Assembly: GCA_036320915.1 (NCBI GenBank)
Contig: JAXBDG010000006.1
Span: 496,001 to 560,000 of the forward strand
Reading direction: 5' to 3'
Source: Linnemannia elongata
Lineage: Eukaryota; Mortierellomycota; Mortierellomycetes; Mortierellales; Mortierellaceae
Length of the DNA stretch: 64,000 nt
Part shown: positions 21,514 through 36,877 of the stretch, piece after piece
Position numbering within the stretch: position 1 is the stretch's first letter
Layout: every line of letters starts with the position of its first letter
Notes under the pieces: model-generated
Seen by the model: the letters and a program-made list of their open reading frames with translations, nothing else
What the model was told of the DNA's origin: nothing
The model's database searches: none
Program-made: the position numbers and the translations under genes

Positions 21514-21665
21514 CAACTATACGTAGTACTTGCTATTTAAGAGCAATTGATACATATAAGATTAGTGTCACGGTACTACAGAATGTTCTTCTACTCCGCC
21601 TTCCTATACTATGCCCTCACTACCGCGCCTCTACTTACCACGCCTCCGACACTCCTGTATACCAG

Positions 21666-21673
21666 TATAAATA
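21666..21673 (+). promoter_or_regulatory. TATA-like box of the F-box/LRR gene
   Basis: The sequence CCAGTATAAATATGCC lies about 290 bp before the chosen ATG and is followed by a T/C-rich leader, the usual arrangement in this window. The short open frame at 21695-21904 lies in that leader and is not considered coding. Confidence 0.45.
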
Positions 21674-21958
21674 TGCCCCTCTTCTTGTACTAATATGGGA
21701 TCTTTTCTAACCTCTTCCACTTTCCCTACTACTCTTGTCTCTCTCTTTCTCACTTCTCTTGCTCTGCTGTTTATAAAATTAGTTTTTGTCATCTTCCATA
21801 TCTTTATCCAACCCTATCGTCTTGCTCAACCTCTTCATTTCGTTCCACCTACCTTACCTCCCTTCTTTTCCTCATTCTTCCTTCGTTATTGCACCATCTT
21901 GTGACCCATCATCACTCTGCTCGTCATCACCCCCGCCACGGTCGTGTTCTGCAGCGTT

Positions 21959-23121
21959 ATGATTAAGCTATTCCGGACACATCCCCTCGATCTATACGAG
22001 ATTCGCTCAATCATTGCCAGCAGTCTCGGCCTTAAAGATCTCGCATCCTGTGCGCGTGTGAGTCAAGATTGGAACGACTCGTTTACACCACCACTCTACA
22101 AATCTGTTGTGTTGTCGGAACATGGTCCCAGCATGGAGTCTCTTGAGAGAAACAAACACCTTATACAAAGCCTGAGGATTTATAGCTCTGCCAATGACAA
22201 ATTACCATGGACACCTGCACGAAACAAATTAGTTTTTAGTGTCATGACTAACTCGACTCTGACCACTTTGGACTTGGGGGCACCTCGATCGGATCCAACG
22301 GAGCTCAAGCGCTGTCTGAGGTACTCAAGATCAACTCGACTCTAACCACTTTGGACTTGAGGGGCAACTCAATCGGAGACAACGGAACTCAGGCGCTATC
22401 TGAGGCACTCAAGATTAACTCGACTCTGACCACTTTAAACTTAAGGCGCAACCTGATCGAATCCAATGGAGCTCAGGCACTGTCTGAGGCACTAAAGATC
22501 AACTCGACTCTGACCACTTTGGACTTGGGGTGCAACTCAATCGGAGACAATGGAGCTCAGGCACTATCTGAGGCACTCAAGATCAACTCGACTCTGATCA
22601 AGTTGGACTTGGGGCTCATCTCGATCGGATCCAACGGAGCTCAGGCACTGTCTGAGGCACTAAAGATCAACTCGACTCTGACCACTTTGAACTTGGGGGG
22701 CACGTCAATCGGAGACAACGGAGCTCAGGCACTGTCTGAGGCACTCAGAATCAACTCGACTCTGACGATTTTGAACTTGGGGGGCACGTCAATCGGAGAC
22801 AACGGAGCTCAAGCGCTGTCTGAGGCACTCAAGATCAACTCGACTCTGACCACTTTGGACTTGGGGGGCAACTTGATCGAATCCAATGGAGCTCAGGCGC
22901 TGTCTGAGGCACTCAAGATCAACTCGACTCTGACCACTTTGGACTTGGGGGACAATACAATCGGAGACAATGGAGCTCAGGCACTATCTGAGGTACTCAA
23001 GATCAACTCGACTCTGACCACTTTGGCCTTGGGGGGCAACTCGATCGGAGACAACGGAGCTCAGGCGTTGTCTGAGGCACGCAAGGCCAACTCGACGCTG
23101 ATCATGTTGGAAATTGCCTAG
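21959..23121 (+). CDS. F-box/LRR protein with a broken frame in a G run
   Basis: The N-terminal part (ATG at 21959) has an F-box: THPLDLYEIRSIIASSLGLK and LASCARVSQDWNDSFTPPLY. It leads into an LRR array of the RNase-inhibitor type with 28-residue units (NSTLTTLDLGGNSIGDNGAQ, then ALSEALKI). Ten nearly identical units plus a short last one end at 23121. The frame breaks inside the first unit at about 22276-22280, where GACTTG is followed by five G before CAC. Equivalent places in later units have six G. One missing G explains the shift fully; read through it, the next residues are GTSIGSNGAQALSEVLKINS. Either a mutation, a sequencing error or an unusual expressed form is possible. Role inferred: SCF ubiquitin-ligase adaptor. 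Confidence 0.72.
22247..23118 (+). repeat. 84-bp tandem LRR-coding repeats
   Basis: About ten units of 84 bp, each coding one 28-residue LRR, are almost identical in DNA (for example AACTCGACTCTGACCACTTT recurs in most units). The low divergence indicates recent expansion or gene conversion. Confidence 0.88.
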
Positions 23122-23384
23122 CTGTATACACAGCGATAGACTCGTTACACTTTAAATATGGAGTACTAAGAAATGCAATAAAAAATTCATAACATACTAT
23201 TCGCTGACACCAAGGGTAAGAGGCGTGGTTCTTTTTTAATGCAAGTGCAGATTGGAAGAGGGATGGTTTTATTGTTTGTTTGTTGTTGTTGCTGTTGGCA
23301 GATTTCGGGGGAGGGAGAGAAGGTGTGTTGACGGGAGACAGCGCGATCGTTGCATTCTCAGTTGATATTATTGGTTTTGTTGGG
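23122..23384. other. 3' flank of the F-box/LRR gene
   Basis: AT-rich flank containing TGCAATAAAAAATTC, a possible polyadenylation signal, at about 23175. Nothing else recognised. Confidence 0.3.
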
Positions 23385-23436
23385 TGAGAGAGGTGTTGGT
23401 CTTTCGAACAAATCTATAGAACTATGGGCTTAATCT
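23385..23436 (+). repeat. Dispersed repeat, copy C (diverged)
   Basis: Shares TCTTTCGAACAAATCTATAG, then AACTATGGGCTTAATCTC with copies A and B, with a few substitutions and no similarity after the CTC. Orientation is the same as A and B. A pyrimidine-rich promoter-like stretch follows (23520-23640), but no gene was found behind it. Confidence 0.75.
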
Positions 23437-25559
23437 CCTATCGCCATTTCTAACTCTCTTGTATAGTTTGTCATATCCGGAAGAATCAAACATTGAAACC
23501 TAGGGCCTAGAATGACAGGCGCGCCTCCTCGCCCTCCTCCCACTTGTACCTTTCATATAGAACCCTACTACCTTTTTTTGTTGTTTATCCATCCCTCTAC
23601 CGTTCTTCTTTCATCACTATGGCTTTCTTGCAGTGATTCGTCGTTGTGAGCATTTATTTGTCTTATATCGAAATCCTTATTTCTCTATCTCAGTTCACTG
23701 CTCTTATTTTTTTTATGGCACAAAAAAGGGAGGTTTGACATCTGGTGGACAAATGCAATCAATAATTTAACAAACAAAACAAACAAACACACAAAACAAG
23801 CAAACGGCGGCAAAATGGGTTTGGAAGGTCAACAGTGCCAGGTAATGAAGGGAGACGTTAAAAATAAAGCCATGGCTTGAACATTGAACTTCTTTTGGGA
23901 GCGGGGAGAGTTTTATTAGATGGGCTCCCTCAACCACTCCCTTCGTCCCTTCGTTTATGAACGTGGAAAGGTTTCGATTGCTTGTCGTTGCTTTCTCTCC
24001 CCTGTCACAGTCCATATATTAACAAGTGGATAGGAGAAGTAAATAAGAGTTAAAAAACGACCATTCAGAAACAGGGGAAGGGAGAAGGAGTAGAGAGAAG
24101 TAAGCAGAAGACGAGTGAGACTCCAAGAAAAAGGTGAGAGATACAGACACTCACCCAGCTGAAGGGCATTATGAAGAGAAGTCGATGGGAGATGAAAGAA
24201 CACCAGGGAAGGGGGGGTGGGCTCCAATGCAGGTTTTAGGGTATGCGTTACGAAATGAGGTGTTGTATTGTGGTCATGTTTTGACCTCGCACTATACTGG
24301 AGCCGTACTCCCTCTCCTTCTCGCAACGTTTTGCGGAGATGAAGGGGGGACCAGAAATTGACAACAGAGGCACCAGGAGCGGGTTCAGGGGTAAAAAATG
24401 GGTTTATTGGAGTTTGAGGTAGTCCTGACAATAGGCAATTTCAGGAACAGGAGAGAGGGGCCCCCTCTGATCTTGTGCTAAGGAAAGTGTCAAACATGTT
24501 TTTGGGTGACCAAGGGGAAAAAAAGAAGGTCTGGTACCTCTATCCTCCTCCTCGGACAATCAGCAGGAACATGCATTGGATCCGGTGTAGGGGAGAGAGG
24601 GGATACTCCGCTCACACAACAATGCCCTCGCAATTCTCTAACAAACCACCAAACCGTTGGAGTATCGAAGAGCATAAAATTGAAATGAATAGAGAGCGTG
24701 GCTCACTTGTCTGTGTGGCAGGGCAGAGGGCCAGAAGAGCACAGTGGCAAAGGGTTACGAGCACAAAGCAAGGGTATGATAATGAACTTGAGGGGATGAG
24801 AGCAGAAAACGGACACTGAGGCGTAGTCAATTGGACAAGGCGGAAGTGCTGGGTGCTCAGTCCCCCAGGCAAAAGAGCAAAGAGTCGACCGCCTGTATGT
24901 GATCGGAAAAAGAGGCGCGGGTGACGAAGAGGGAAAAACTGTGTTTTGTAATGAGTCTTGGTTGTATAGCAAGTGAATACAATTGATCGGAATTCAAGGA
25001 CAAAAAAAAACGCAAAGGGCACACAAAGCACACATGTACACGCCGTGCGTCTTTTGAGTTTGCCACCATGACATGCTAGTGCACAGAGCATTGAGTGGTT
25101 TGACTCGGCCGGATGATGGCTGCGCCAGTGATGACGATAATAGCGTTGCTGTCGATTCGACTGTACCCCTCTTCGCTGGGGTACACATTGTTCAATTGAA
25201 AGCAACAACTACAGAGGATGGGTGATGTCGTTTTACTTCGTTTCTAGAAATGACAAGCCAGACAAAAGACCGCAGTGAAGATCATCCATAACAGAACCAA
25301 CTAACGGACAAAACAGCAGATCAAGACAGTAAAGTGGTTGTTGTGTTTCTAGCATTGTTTTTGATTTTATTGCTTTATAGTTGTTTCTGTTGTACATGGT
25401 TGTAGGATGATGATGGAGAGTAAAAAAGGGAGTGACTATGTTACAAGGTGGATATGTCGAAAGTAGATGGGATCGAGATAAAAGGATTTGATGATGTTAT
25501 GGTACAGGAGAGAGGGGTAATTGGGGAGGGTCCACTTGAGTACTTGTTCATCCTCCTAT
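23437..25559. other. 2.1-kb region without a convincing gene
   Basis: Open frames on both strands (for example 24612-25208 minus and 23955-24431 minus) have low-complexity, leucine/serine-rich translations, no start context and no family motif. The last part is the 3' flank of the Kre9-like gene. A leader-like stretch at 23520-23640 follows repeat copy C and could belong to a lost gene. Confidence 0.35.
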
Positions 25560-26471
25560 TTAAGCACGGGAGGAGAAGGCAGGCAAGCTGGTGTGGAACT
25601 GGTTGGTGTACCCAGAGAACTTGCGGCCCTTGCCAATGATCTCGACCTTGATCTGGTAGCTACCCAGAGGAGTGTCCTCAGGCAAGTAGACATACATGAA
25701 GCCGGCCTTGGCGTCGACATTGGCAGCAAGGACACGTACGACCTCCTGGGTCTTCATGGAAACCAAGAGGATGTTAACACGGGCACGACGGGCGGTCTCG
25801 AGGGCCTTAGGGATTGACCATCCGACGGTGTAGGGGGCGCGGAGGACCAAGGTGCCGCGGAGGGGCTGGTGGGTCAATTCGACGGACTCGGTCTCGAGGA
25901 TGGCGTGCTGGTTCTTGCGCTTGAAGCTAAGATCGCTGGTCTCAGCCTTGCGAACTGTCTGTGGCTGTTGCTCCTGGACCGGCTCGTTCTCGTCCTGAGG
26001 CTGCTGCTCGTTAACAATGGAAGAGAAAGCCATCTGGGCTTCGGCATCAGAACTCTCTTCCTCAACAAGGATAATGCTCTGAACAAGTGAGCGTCCGATG
26101 ACAGTCGAAGTACGACCCTGGAAAACGGTCAAGAGAAGCGAGTAAGTTCCAGGGACGATCTCAGGGCGCAGGTTGACCTGTGTGGAGCCAAGACGAGTGG
26201 GGACATAGCGACGGAGGAGGATGGACTCTTTCTTTTCGTGGTGAAGGAGGGCGATATCCATGGTTGAACCCTCAGGCATCTGAACAGTGTCCCAGTGGAC
26301 GGTTGGGAGAGAGTCGACCAACCAGAGGGTGTCTGTTTGGGGGGAGGAGACCTCGAAGCGGAAGGGCTTTGAGGGTGAGGCGGGGCGTTCTGGGGTTGGC
26401 AGGGCGTATGAGAGAGTTGAGAGGATGGCGAAGAGGAGGATGAATGCGAGTGTGGTTCTTGAGCGAGCCAT
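25560..26471 (-). CDS. Secreted Kre9/Knh1-like cell-wall protein
   Basis: A 303-residue intronless protein starts at 26471 with a signal peptide (TTLAFILLFAILSTLSYALP). Two beta-rich modules follow: residues ~35-130 (FRFEVSSPQTDTLWLVDSLP, VHWDTVQMPEGSTMDIALLH, LRPEIVPGTYSLLLTV) and ~205-295 (LRGTLVLRAPYTVGWSIPKA, VNILLVSMKTQEVVRVLAAN, LPEDTPLGSYQIKVEIIGKG). This layout matches the Kre9/Knh1 N-terminal Ig-like family involved in fungal beta-1,6-glucan or wall assembly. A Gln/Glu-rich linker separates the modules. No GPI tail is seen, so it is probably secreted. Family call by motif pattern only. Confidence 0.68.
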   Translation of the reverse strand: MARSRTTLAFILLFAILSTLSYALPTPERPASPSKPFRFEVSSPQTDTLWLVDSLPTVHWDTVQMPEGSTMDIALLHHEKKESILLRRYVPTRLGSTQVNLRPEIVPGTYSLLLTVFQGRTSTVIGRSLVQSIILVEEESSDAEAQMAFSSIVNEQQPQDENEPVQEQQPQTVRKAETSDLSFKRKNQHAILETESVELTHQPLRGTLVLRAPYTVGWSIPKALETARRARVNILLVSMKTQEVVRVLAANVDAKAGFMYVYLPEDTPLGSYQIKVEIIGKGRKFSGYTNQFHTSLPAFSSRA

Positions 26472-26560
26472 TATTGCTTTTGTGTTGTGGGTTGGTTTGT
26501 TGGTTGATGTTGTTGAGAGAAGAAAGAAGGAAGAAAATGCGAAGGAGAGAGAAAGTGGAG

Positions 26561-26570
26561 ATTATATAGT
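26561..26570 (-). promoter_or_regulatory. TATA-like box of the Kre9-like gene
   Basis: On the minus strand ACTATATAAT lies about 95 bp before the start codon at 26471 and is the best TATA match in that flank. Confidence 0.5.
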
Positions 26571-26571
26571 C

Positions 26572-29500
26572 GAGTGCTGGTGGCGGTGAAGTGGCGAAGA
26601 GGGGGTCAATTGAGAACGTAGTGAAGGATTATGATACAAGGGGATAGAGGCAGTGATACAATGATGCGTGAAAAAAAGAGAGAAGTGCAAAAGTGAAGAG
26701 TGAAGAATAAAGAGTAAAAGGTCGAAAGAAAGGGGGAATGGTTGTCTTTATATAGTAGCACCTTTTTTTTCTGAATTCTTTTACGCCCACAAACAAGGGA
26801 CAAGAGAGGGAGTGTGCGGGCAGCAAGGGACACAGCGAGAGCAAAGAACAGGTGGCGGTGAACAAATAAAAAGTGGGTGTTTTGACTGACTGAGGACTGA
26901 AGGGCGATGTCGAAGGGTAAGAATAGATTTCTCTCTCTCTCAGTCGACCGATTGGTGGACACACAACGAACGTCCTTTTTTTTTTTTTTTTTTTTTTTTT
27001 GTATACGCTACGAATGGGCTATTTTTGACACCCCTGACTCTCTCTCACACACTGAACTGATCCCATTTCTGAACCCCACCTATGTGAACACTCCCTCCTG
27101 TTATTTCAATTTAATTCAATTGCTCAATTATTCTTTACCACTTTGTTTGTTTACGTTTGTGTACACATGCTGCTTCTCTCTTGTCTGCGTTCCTAGGGTC
27201 AAAGGGTCAATGGGTCAAGGGAAGACAAACAAAAGGGGGCAAACATGCCTCTCCCCTCCGCTCTGTCCACCTGCCTATCATCCATCCATAGTCAGTCGAC
27301 AATCTCCTCGACCACTCAAATTCGTCAATTCATCAGCATGCCTCTCTCCTCTCTTCACTCTTCATCCCTGCTAATTCATGTACGCCCTCTTATTTTCTTT
27401 CTTATGCTCGTCTGCGTCTGCAATGATGGATGCGGCGAGGGCCTGACCGTATGCCTGGAAAATCCACGAATGAACAAAAGCGGGAAAGAAAAGAAAAACA
27501 ACGCGGAGCCAGGGGACAATGCGGGTTTTCTTCTTTTTGGTCTCTCGTTTGCTGAGGGGCAACAGTAGGGGGACGAAGACAGGGCTGGGAAGGAAGGAAA
27601 AACATACCTCCAGTCCAGGCAATCCAGGGCGGCATATCATGCTTGACACCTGAACGCAGGAAGCGTCAGGATGACAGAAAGGAGTGGGGGCTAGGGCGTA
27701 GGTTGTGGTCGAGGCACAAAACGATGTCGGACTATGAGAAAGGCAAGAGGTGAAAGAAGATTGCTGTGATGCAGATGGGCGCAGGCAGGAAAAAGGGACC
27801 ATGATAGCCCGCACCGCAGGGAGAAAAAAGGGTACAGTCGACCTATATCTACTTTTTGTCCTTTTTCATCCCTCGTTCTCTTTGTCTCCCCTTGACCCTG
27901 TCTATGCCTGTTGTCTATCTGTACACCCTTTTTCGTTCTCTATTCGTGCCTCGACTCGCATCATTTGTCTTTTTCCTGCACTCCCCTACATCTATCAAAC
28001 TTCTTCCTCGGCATTTCTCTATTCCTTCTCTCCTCCTTTTGGCCATTAGGGTTCCTTTGCACATCCTTCAACTCCCTTCGCCATTCTTTTTTTCTCTCCT
28101 CTTCAAGTCCACTTCTCCTTACATGGAGTAGCAATGCACTGCCAATGGCTGGTTTGAGTTTTGGTTCAGTAGGCAGCGATAACAGAACAAAAAAAAAATA
28201 GAAAGCATAAAGTCCGAAGGAGGGGGCTGCTGCCAACTGGCACTGCCCTGCCGGAGCAGCAGTATAGTTTTCTGTTTGTCCCTTTGATAACGACAGGAGA
28301 ACTAGATCTTTCTATTCCCCTTCCTTCCCTTCTTCCCCTTTTCCTCTCGTCTTCTTCTTTCACTCACCTGCCTCAACCCCTATTACCGCATTCTCGAACT
28401 TTTTATTCCCCGTTTTTGCGAATATATCTGATGTTAACTGTTTTCATGGTCAGCAGTAAGGTAGACCGAACTATCCAATCCAAATCCATTCGAGTCCGCA
28501 CTTTTGTCATGAAGTGTCCGGTAGGAGAGCTGAGTTCCAGAGCAGGTAGCCGTTTCTCTAACCAGCTCAGTCTACAGAGACTACGTCAGGCACCAGAAAG
28601 CTCAAAATAAAAAGGCGCACAACGGAACTTGGTTTCGCAAGAAAGAGAACGCCCAAGTGAGACCTTTTTCGGTAGTGTCGTGCAATGTAAACTGTTGGTC
28701 GTCTTTATTCTATTTTTGAAATGAGGGGGGAAGGTATTCATGACTAGCTCAGGCACGGCTGCGACGAACATTGTTCTTACTCGCTCACTCATACCCACAG
28801 TGAACCCACGCTACAGTTACGTAGTAGGGATATATTATCTCTTATGAAAAACACATGGGAAGAGCTTCTTTCTCTACAAAAATATCCTTGCGTAGTGACA
28901 TAACTGACGTGTGTAAGAAGTCTCCGGATCAACTGGAGCTCTTTTTATTTATTAATATGGAGAGAGGGCAGCGGGGGAGAGGAAGAGAAACAGCAGAAAA
29001 CTAATGCCAATGCCAGGCACAAGGATGGGTAAAAACAGATAACAGAATCGGGCAAGGGTAGGAGGAAGGGAGTAATGCACTTTTCTTTTTTCGATTTTGG
29101 ATGTCCAACAGACCTTGAAAACAAAGCAATCATTCAATATAGCGCAATCGCTACTCTCCCTCTCCCTCTCTTTCTGTGTGTCTCCTTTTTGTGTTTTTTA
29201 CTCTTCACTCGTGATTCGCATTGAGCGGATAGGATAACAGCAAAACCTGTCTCCAAAAGGGCGAGACAGGATGAGGCAGTGCGAACTGAGTGAACAACAA
29301 GTCAGCAACCAACCGACATGATAGAACAAACAACACAATCTCCAGATACAGATAAACTGGCGGGCTGTGACCGAGCAACAACACCAATGTCAGGGACATC
29401 ATCGCCACTCCTACCTTCCTTCGTTTCCTTATCTACTGCCTCCATAAGCAATTGTGGGCTATGGTGGTGAAAAGAGGGGGAAAAGAGGAAAGAGAAGAGA

Positions 29501-30010
29501 GAGGGGAAAGAGAAGAAAGAGGGGAAGGAAGGGAGGGGAGCGTATGAGACTTGATCCATGCTGGGTGCAAACCCTACCGTGCAGGATGACGCCGACGGGA
29601 CATATGGGCTATCTGCACACCAACGGGATTTGCTTTTCTGCGCTAAAGGAGGGAAAGAAGGGACAAAGGAAAAAGTTCGGCGATACCATATGGCGATTGA
29701 GGGTACCAACGAAAGTATACCTCTTCAGTCTAACGTTAGCTTTTTTTGATCTCCAGACAAACAGAAACTGCAGGAGGTGCATACAAGCCCCATGGACTCG
29801 GGTTGCAACTTGAAGGAAATAATCGTATATAATCGGCCGTTTGTTAGCAAGGCGCAAGGTTCAAGGATGACGGTATGCTGTTTCTCTTAAGCAAACCCTT
29901 TTTCTGTTTCCTCATGGAGAATCATAAAGAAAACCGTTTGAGATTTGAGAGCAACCCCAGCTGTAGTGCATGCGATGATTAATGTCTTCTAAGACGTTTT
30001 CTGCTCCCTC
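26572..30010. other. 3.4-kb intergenic region without a gene
   Basis: Low-complexity C/T- and G/A-rich sequence with a T25 tract at 26976-27000. The open frames found on both strands are serine-, leucine- or phenylalanine-rich and have no domain signature. It must contain the promoter of the RBM5-like gene, but no clear TATA box was found. Confidence 0.4.
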
Positions 30011-34137
<4,127 letters not shown>

Positions 34138-36300
34138 ACTGGTATTCATAAACATATAATTTTCTTTGGCTTACAGATGTGGTCGACATGGTGAAAAATA
34201 ATGGTATTTTGTCTCATGGGCGTGGCTTGAATTATTGTGGCTTTTGATGGATGAGTGGCTAGATGGCAGTTGGCGTACAGAATAGCTCACGCGAGATGCC
34301 TCCTTGTTTTTTTCGTGTCTTTCAGAAACTCCTTGGAGCAACTTTGGCTTGGCTGATTATTCAGCCATACTGAATGAAGCAGGCTAGCTAGTTAGCTCCT
34401 CCTTCACCCTTTCTTTCCTCCTTGCTATACTTGCTTTTTCGTAGTGTCTTGTTGATGCTTGGGGTGGTGTTTTCGACCAGTACGGTACTAAGAGGTGGAG
34501 AAGTATGCGCAAATGTAAGTGCAGGATATGAAGCCAGGAACCGGATAAAAAGTCGGGCCTTCGACTCGAACGCGCTAGTCTCTTTTTTGCCTTTTTGTCC
34601 TTTTAGAAGGAACTCCTCTTAAAGAACTTCGGTTACGGGAGACAGCAGATGCGAGATGTGGTGATGGCTTTTAAAAGGGGTGCTTCTTTTTTATATAACT
34701 TTGTGTATGGGTATGGAACGAAAGGCACAGTCGCAAAAAAAAAAAAGATCAGGTCCTAGGAGGCGTTCCCAACCGTTGTTATTCAGCGATTTCATGTTAG
34801 CCAGATCGGCGGACACACTCATGAATGGTTGCACCGTTTTTTATTGTTGGGCATACATGATCCATGATCCCCGCGCTAAATGGCGGCGAGGTCAATGTGC
34901 AGGGACAAATTACATTGATATGGTCCCACGGAACAGAAAAGTTAAGGAGGTTCGTTTTATTTTTGAAATGAGCAATGGCAAAAAGACCCAAAAAAAAAAA
35001 AAAAAAAAAAAAAAAGGAGAAAATGGAAAGAGGAAAGGGGAAAGAGAAAAAAAGACATGGCTGCTAAAGTGCTTCCTATTCATAACACTTTTCTAGTTGT
35101 TTGACTGTCCTAGAAACAAGAAAAGTGGTCTTTTTACTCAAGGAGTGAGTGAACTGTGGTCGAGAATGGATAATTTGACTACACAAATTCTCGCACGTTC
35201 CTTGGGTCTTGGTATGTAGCATGTAACCTAGTTTCCCCCTCCCATGAGGTGATTAGAAACGAAGAAATGAAATTCATGTTGTGAGTGAGCGTCTGAACTG
35301 TGGGAACAACAAATCCTTCGCTCTATACTACTCGATGGTCCCTTTCCCGAAGCGGTGCAGCCATTTCTCTACCTCATTAATTAATTGCATATCTCGAAAC
35401 CCAATGATGAATATCAGTCTGTGGCAATGTATGTAATGGACAGAAAGGAGGCACACTGCTGTAGGTTTCTAATGTATGCAAATGCATGGCATTGAGAGCA
35501 TCCATACGCTAAAGAAAAAAGGCGAAGTGGTTGTAAGAGCATTATTGTGCTCTTGAAAGGTTTAAATGTTGGGCTATGCATTAAAGCCCGTTGATGCTAT
35601 TAATGGGGAGTTTTTTTTTTTGAACGATAGACGGATAAAAGTACGCACTGACTCCCGATTAAAGCAAGCAAGGAAGAAAAGAGCGAAAAGGCGAAGTAGG
35701 GATGTTGACCGAGCAGATCAAAGCTTAGTTGTTTTATGGTTCGCTCTCCATTGGCCACTATCGATTGTTGTGAAACTGACGAGCTCATTCTGTGTCGCTG
35801 ATTGATCACTGTTTGTTGTCCCATTTTATCGCCTTCGCCCTTCAATAATGGTCTCTGAGATTTGTGGTAGATTCATTTTTCTAGCCCACAGGTTATCGCC
35901 CATTTTACGTGGTGTTTCCCTTTTTGCGCCTTCCCTCTCCTCTTTTTATATCCATACGCCTAGACATTGTCGATATTGTTGTGGATCCGATCCGCTACTT
36001 TGCCTCCTTTTGTTTGTACCCTTCCTTACTCCTTGTCTTAGTTCGTATGTCCCTTGATTTTCCTTCTCCCTCCTCCCTCGCTTGCCTACTTGGACACATA
36101 TCAAATAACAGCCCCCTTGGGCCTCTTTCACCTTCCTCTATCCATTCGGCGGTTTATCCCTTGCCACTTTTTTTTTCTTGTCATATACCCATGCTACACT
36201 TGTCGTTGTCATCAATCTCCTCCTCTACTGTTCATTCGTTTTATTTCCTTCTCCTTCTGCCATCTCCACAAAACCGTAGCAACCTATTGGTCACAAATAA
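34138..36300. other. 2.2-kb intergenic region
   Basis: AT-rich with an A26 tract at 34990-35015. No gene or RNA was recognised. Short open frames are low complexity. Confidence 0.4.
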
Positions 36301-36829
36301 AAAAAAAGTACAGCTGGACTGACCTTTCCTTATTCTAGTTTGTCTCTCCCTCCCCTCACTGTGTATCCTTCTCTCTTTATAGATGCAGTTGTATGCATGA
36401 GTGTGCTTCTGCACCGACTATTATCCTCTTCTTCGTCCCCTTCCTTAACCATCTCACAACAGCACCAGCGAGCATCGTCAATCTTTTTTTTTCCGGCGTA
36501 CACCCTCTTTTTCCTTCTCTCTCTTCATCCCGTTTATCCGGCCATCCATTTGGTTGGCCTTTATTTTCTAGTTTTCCTTACTTTTGCATCGTTGTTCCCC
36601 TTCCTTTCTTTCCCTTTTCACTTTCCTGATAGTGGCTAATTGTTTATTCCACTCTCAAAGATATAAAAACACATATTTCATCGTCTTCCTCTTTCTCCCT
36701 CCTACTCCTCCTAATTCTTCTTCTATCTTGATCTATTCTTTCTCTCTCCCTCTTTCTTTCTCAACCTCTCTTCCCTGACTTCGGCTTAAAATATTCGTGC
36801 CTTTTTACACTCTCTCTCTCACTCTCTCT

Positions 36830-36834
<5 letters not shown>

Positions 36835-36874
<40 letters not shown>
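36835..36874 (+). repeat. (CT)n microsatellite
   Basis: A nearly pure CT dinucleotide run of about 40 bp within the pyrimidine-rich leader region. Confidence 0.95.

Positions 36875-36877
<3 letters not shown>

Noticed and set aside
22247..23118. LRR-coding repeats as a CRISPR-like or transposon repeat array
   Set aside because: The 84-bp period equals one 28-residue LRR and the frame is preserved through all units after the frameshift.
24612..25208. 198-residue minus-strand open frame
   Set aside because: Low-complexity translation without domain features, no promoter context and overlapping equally long spurious frames.
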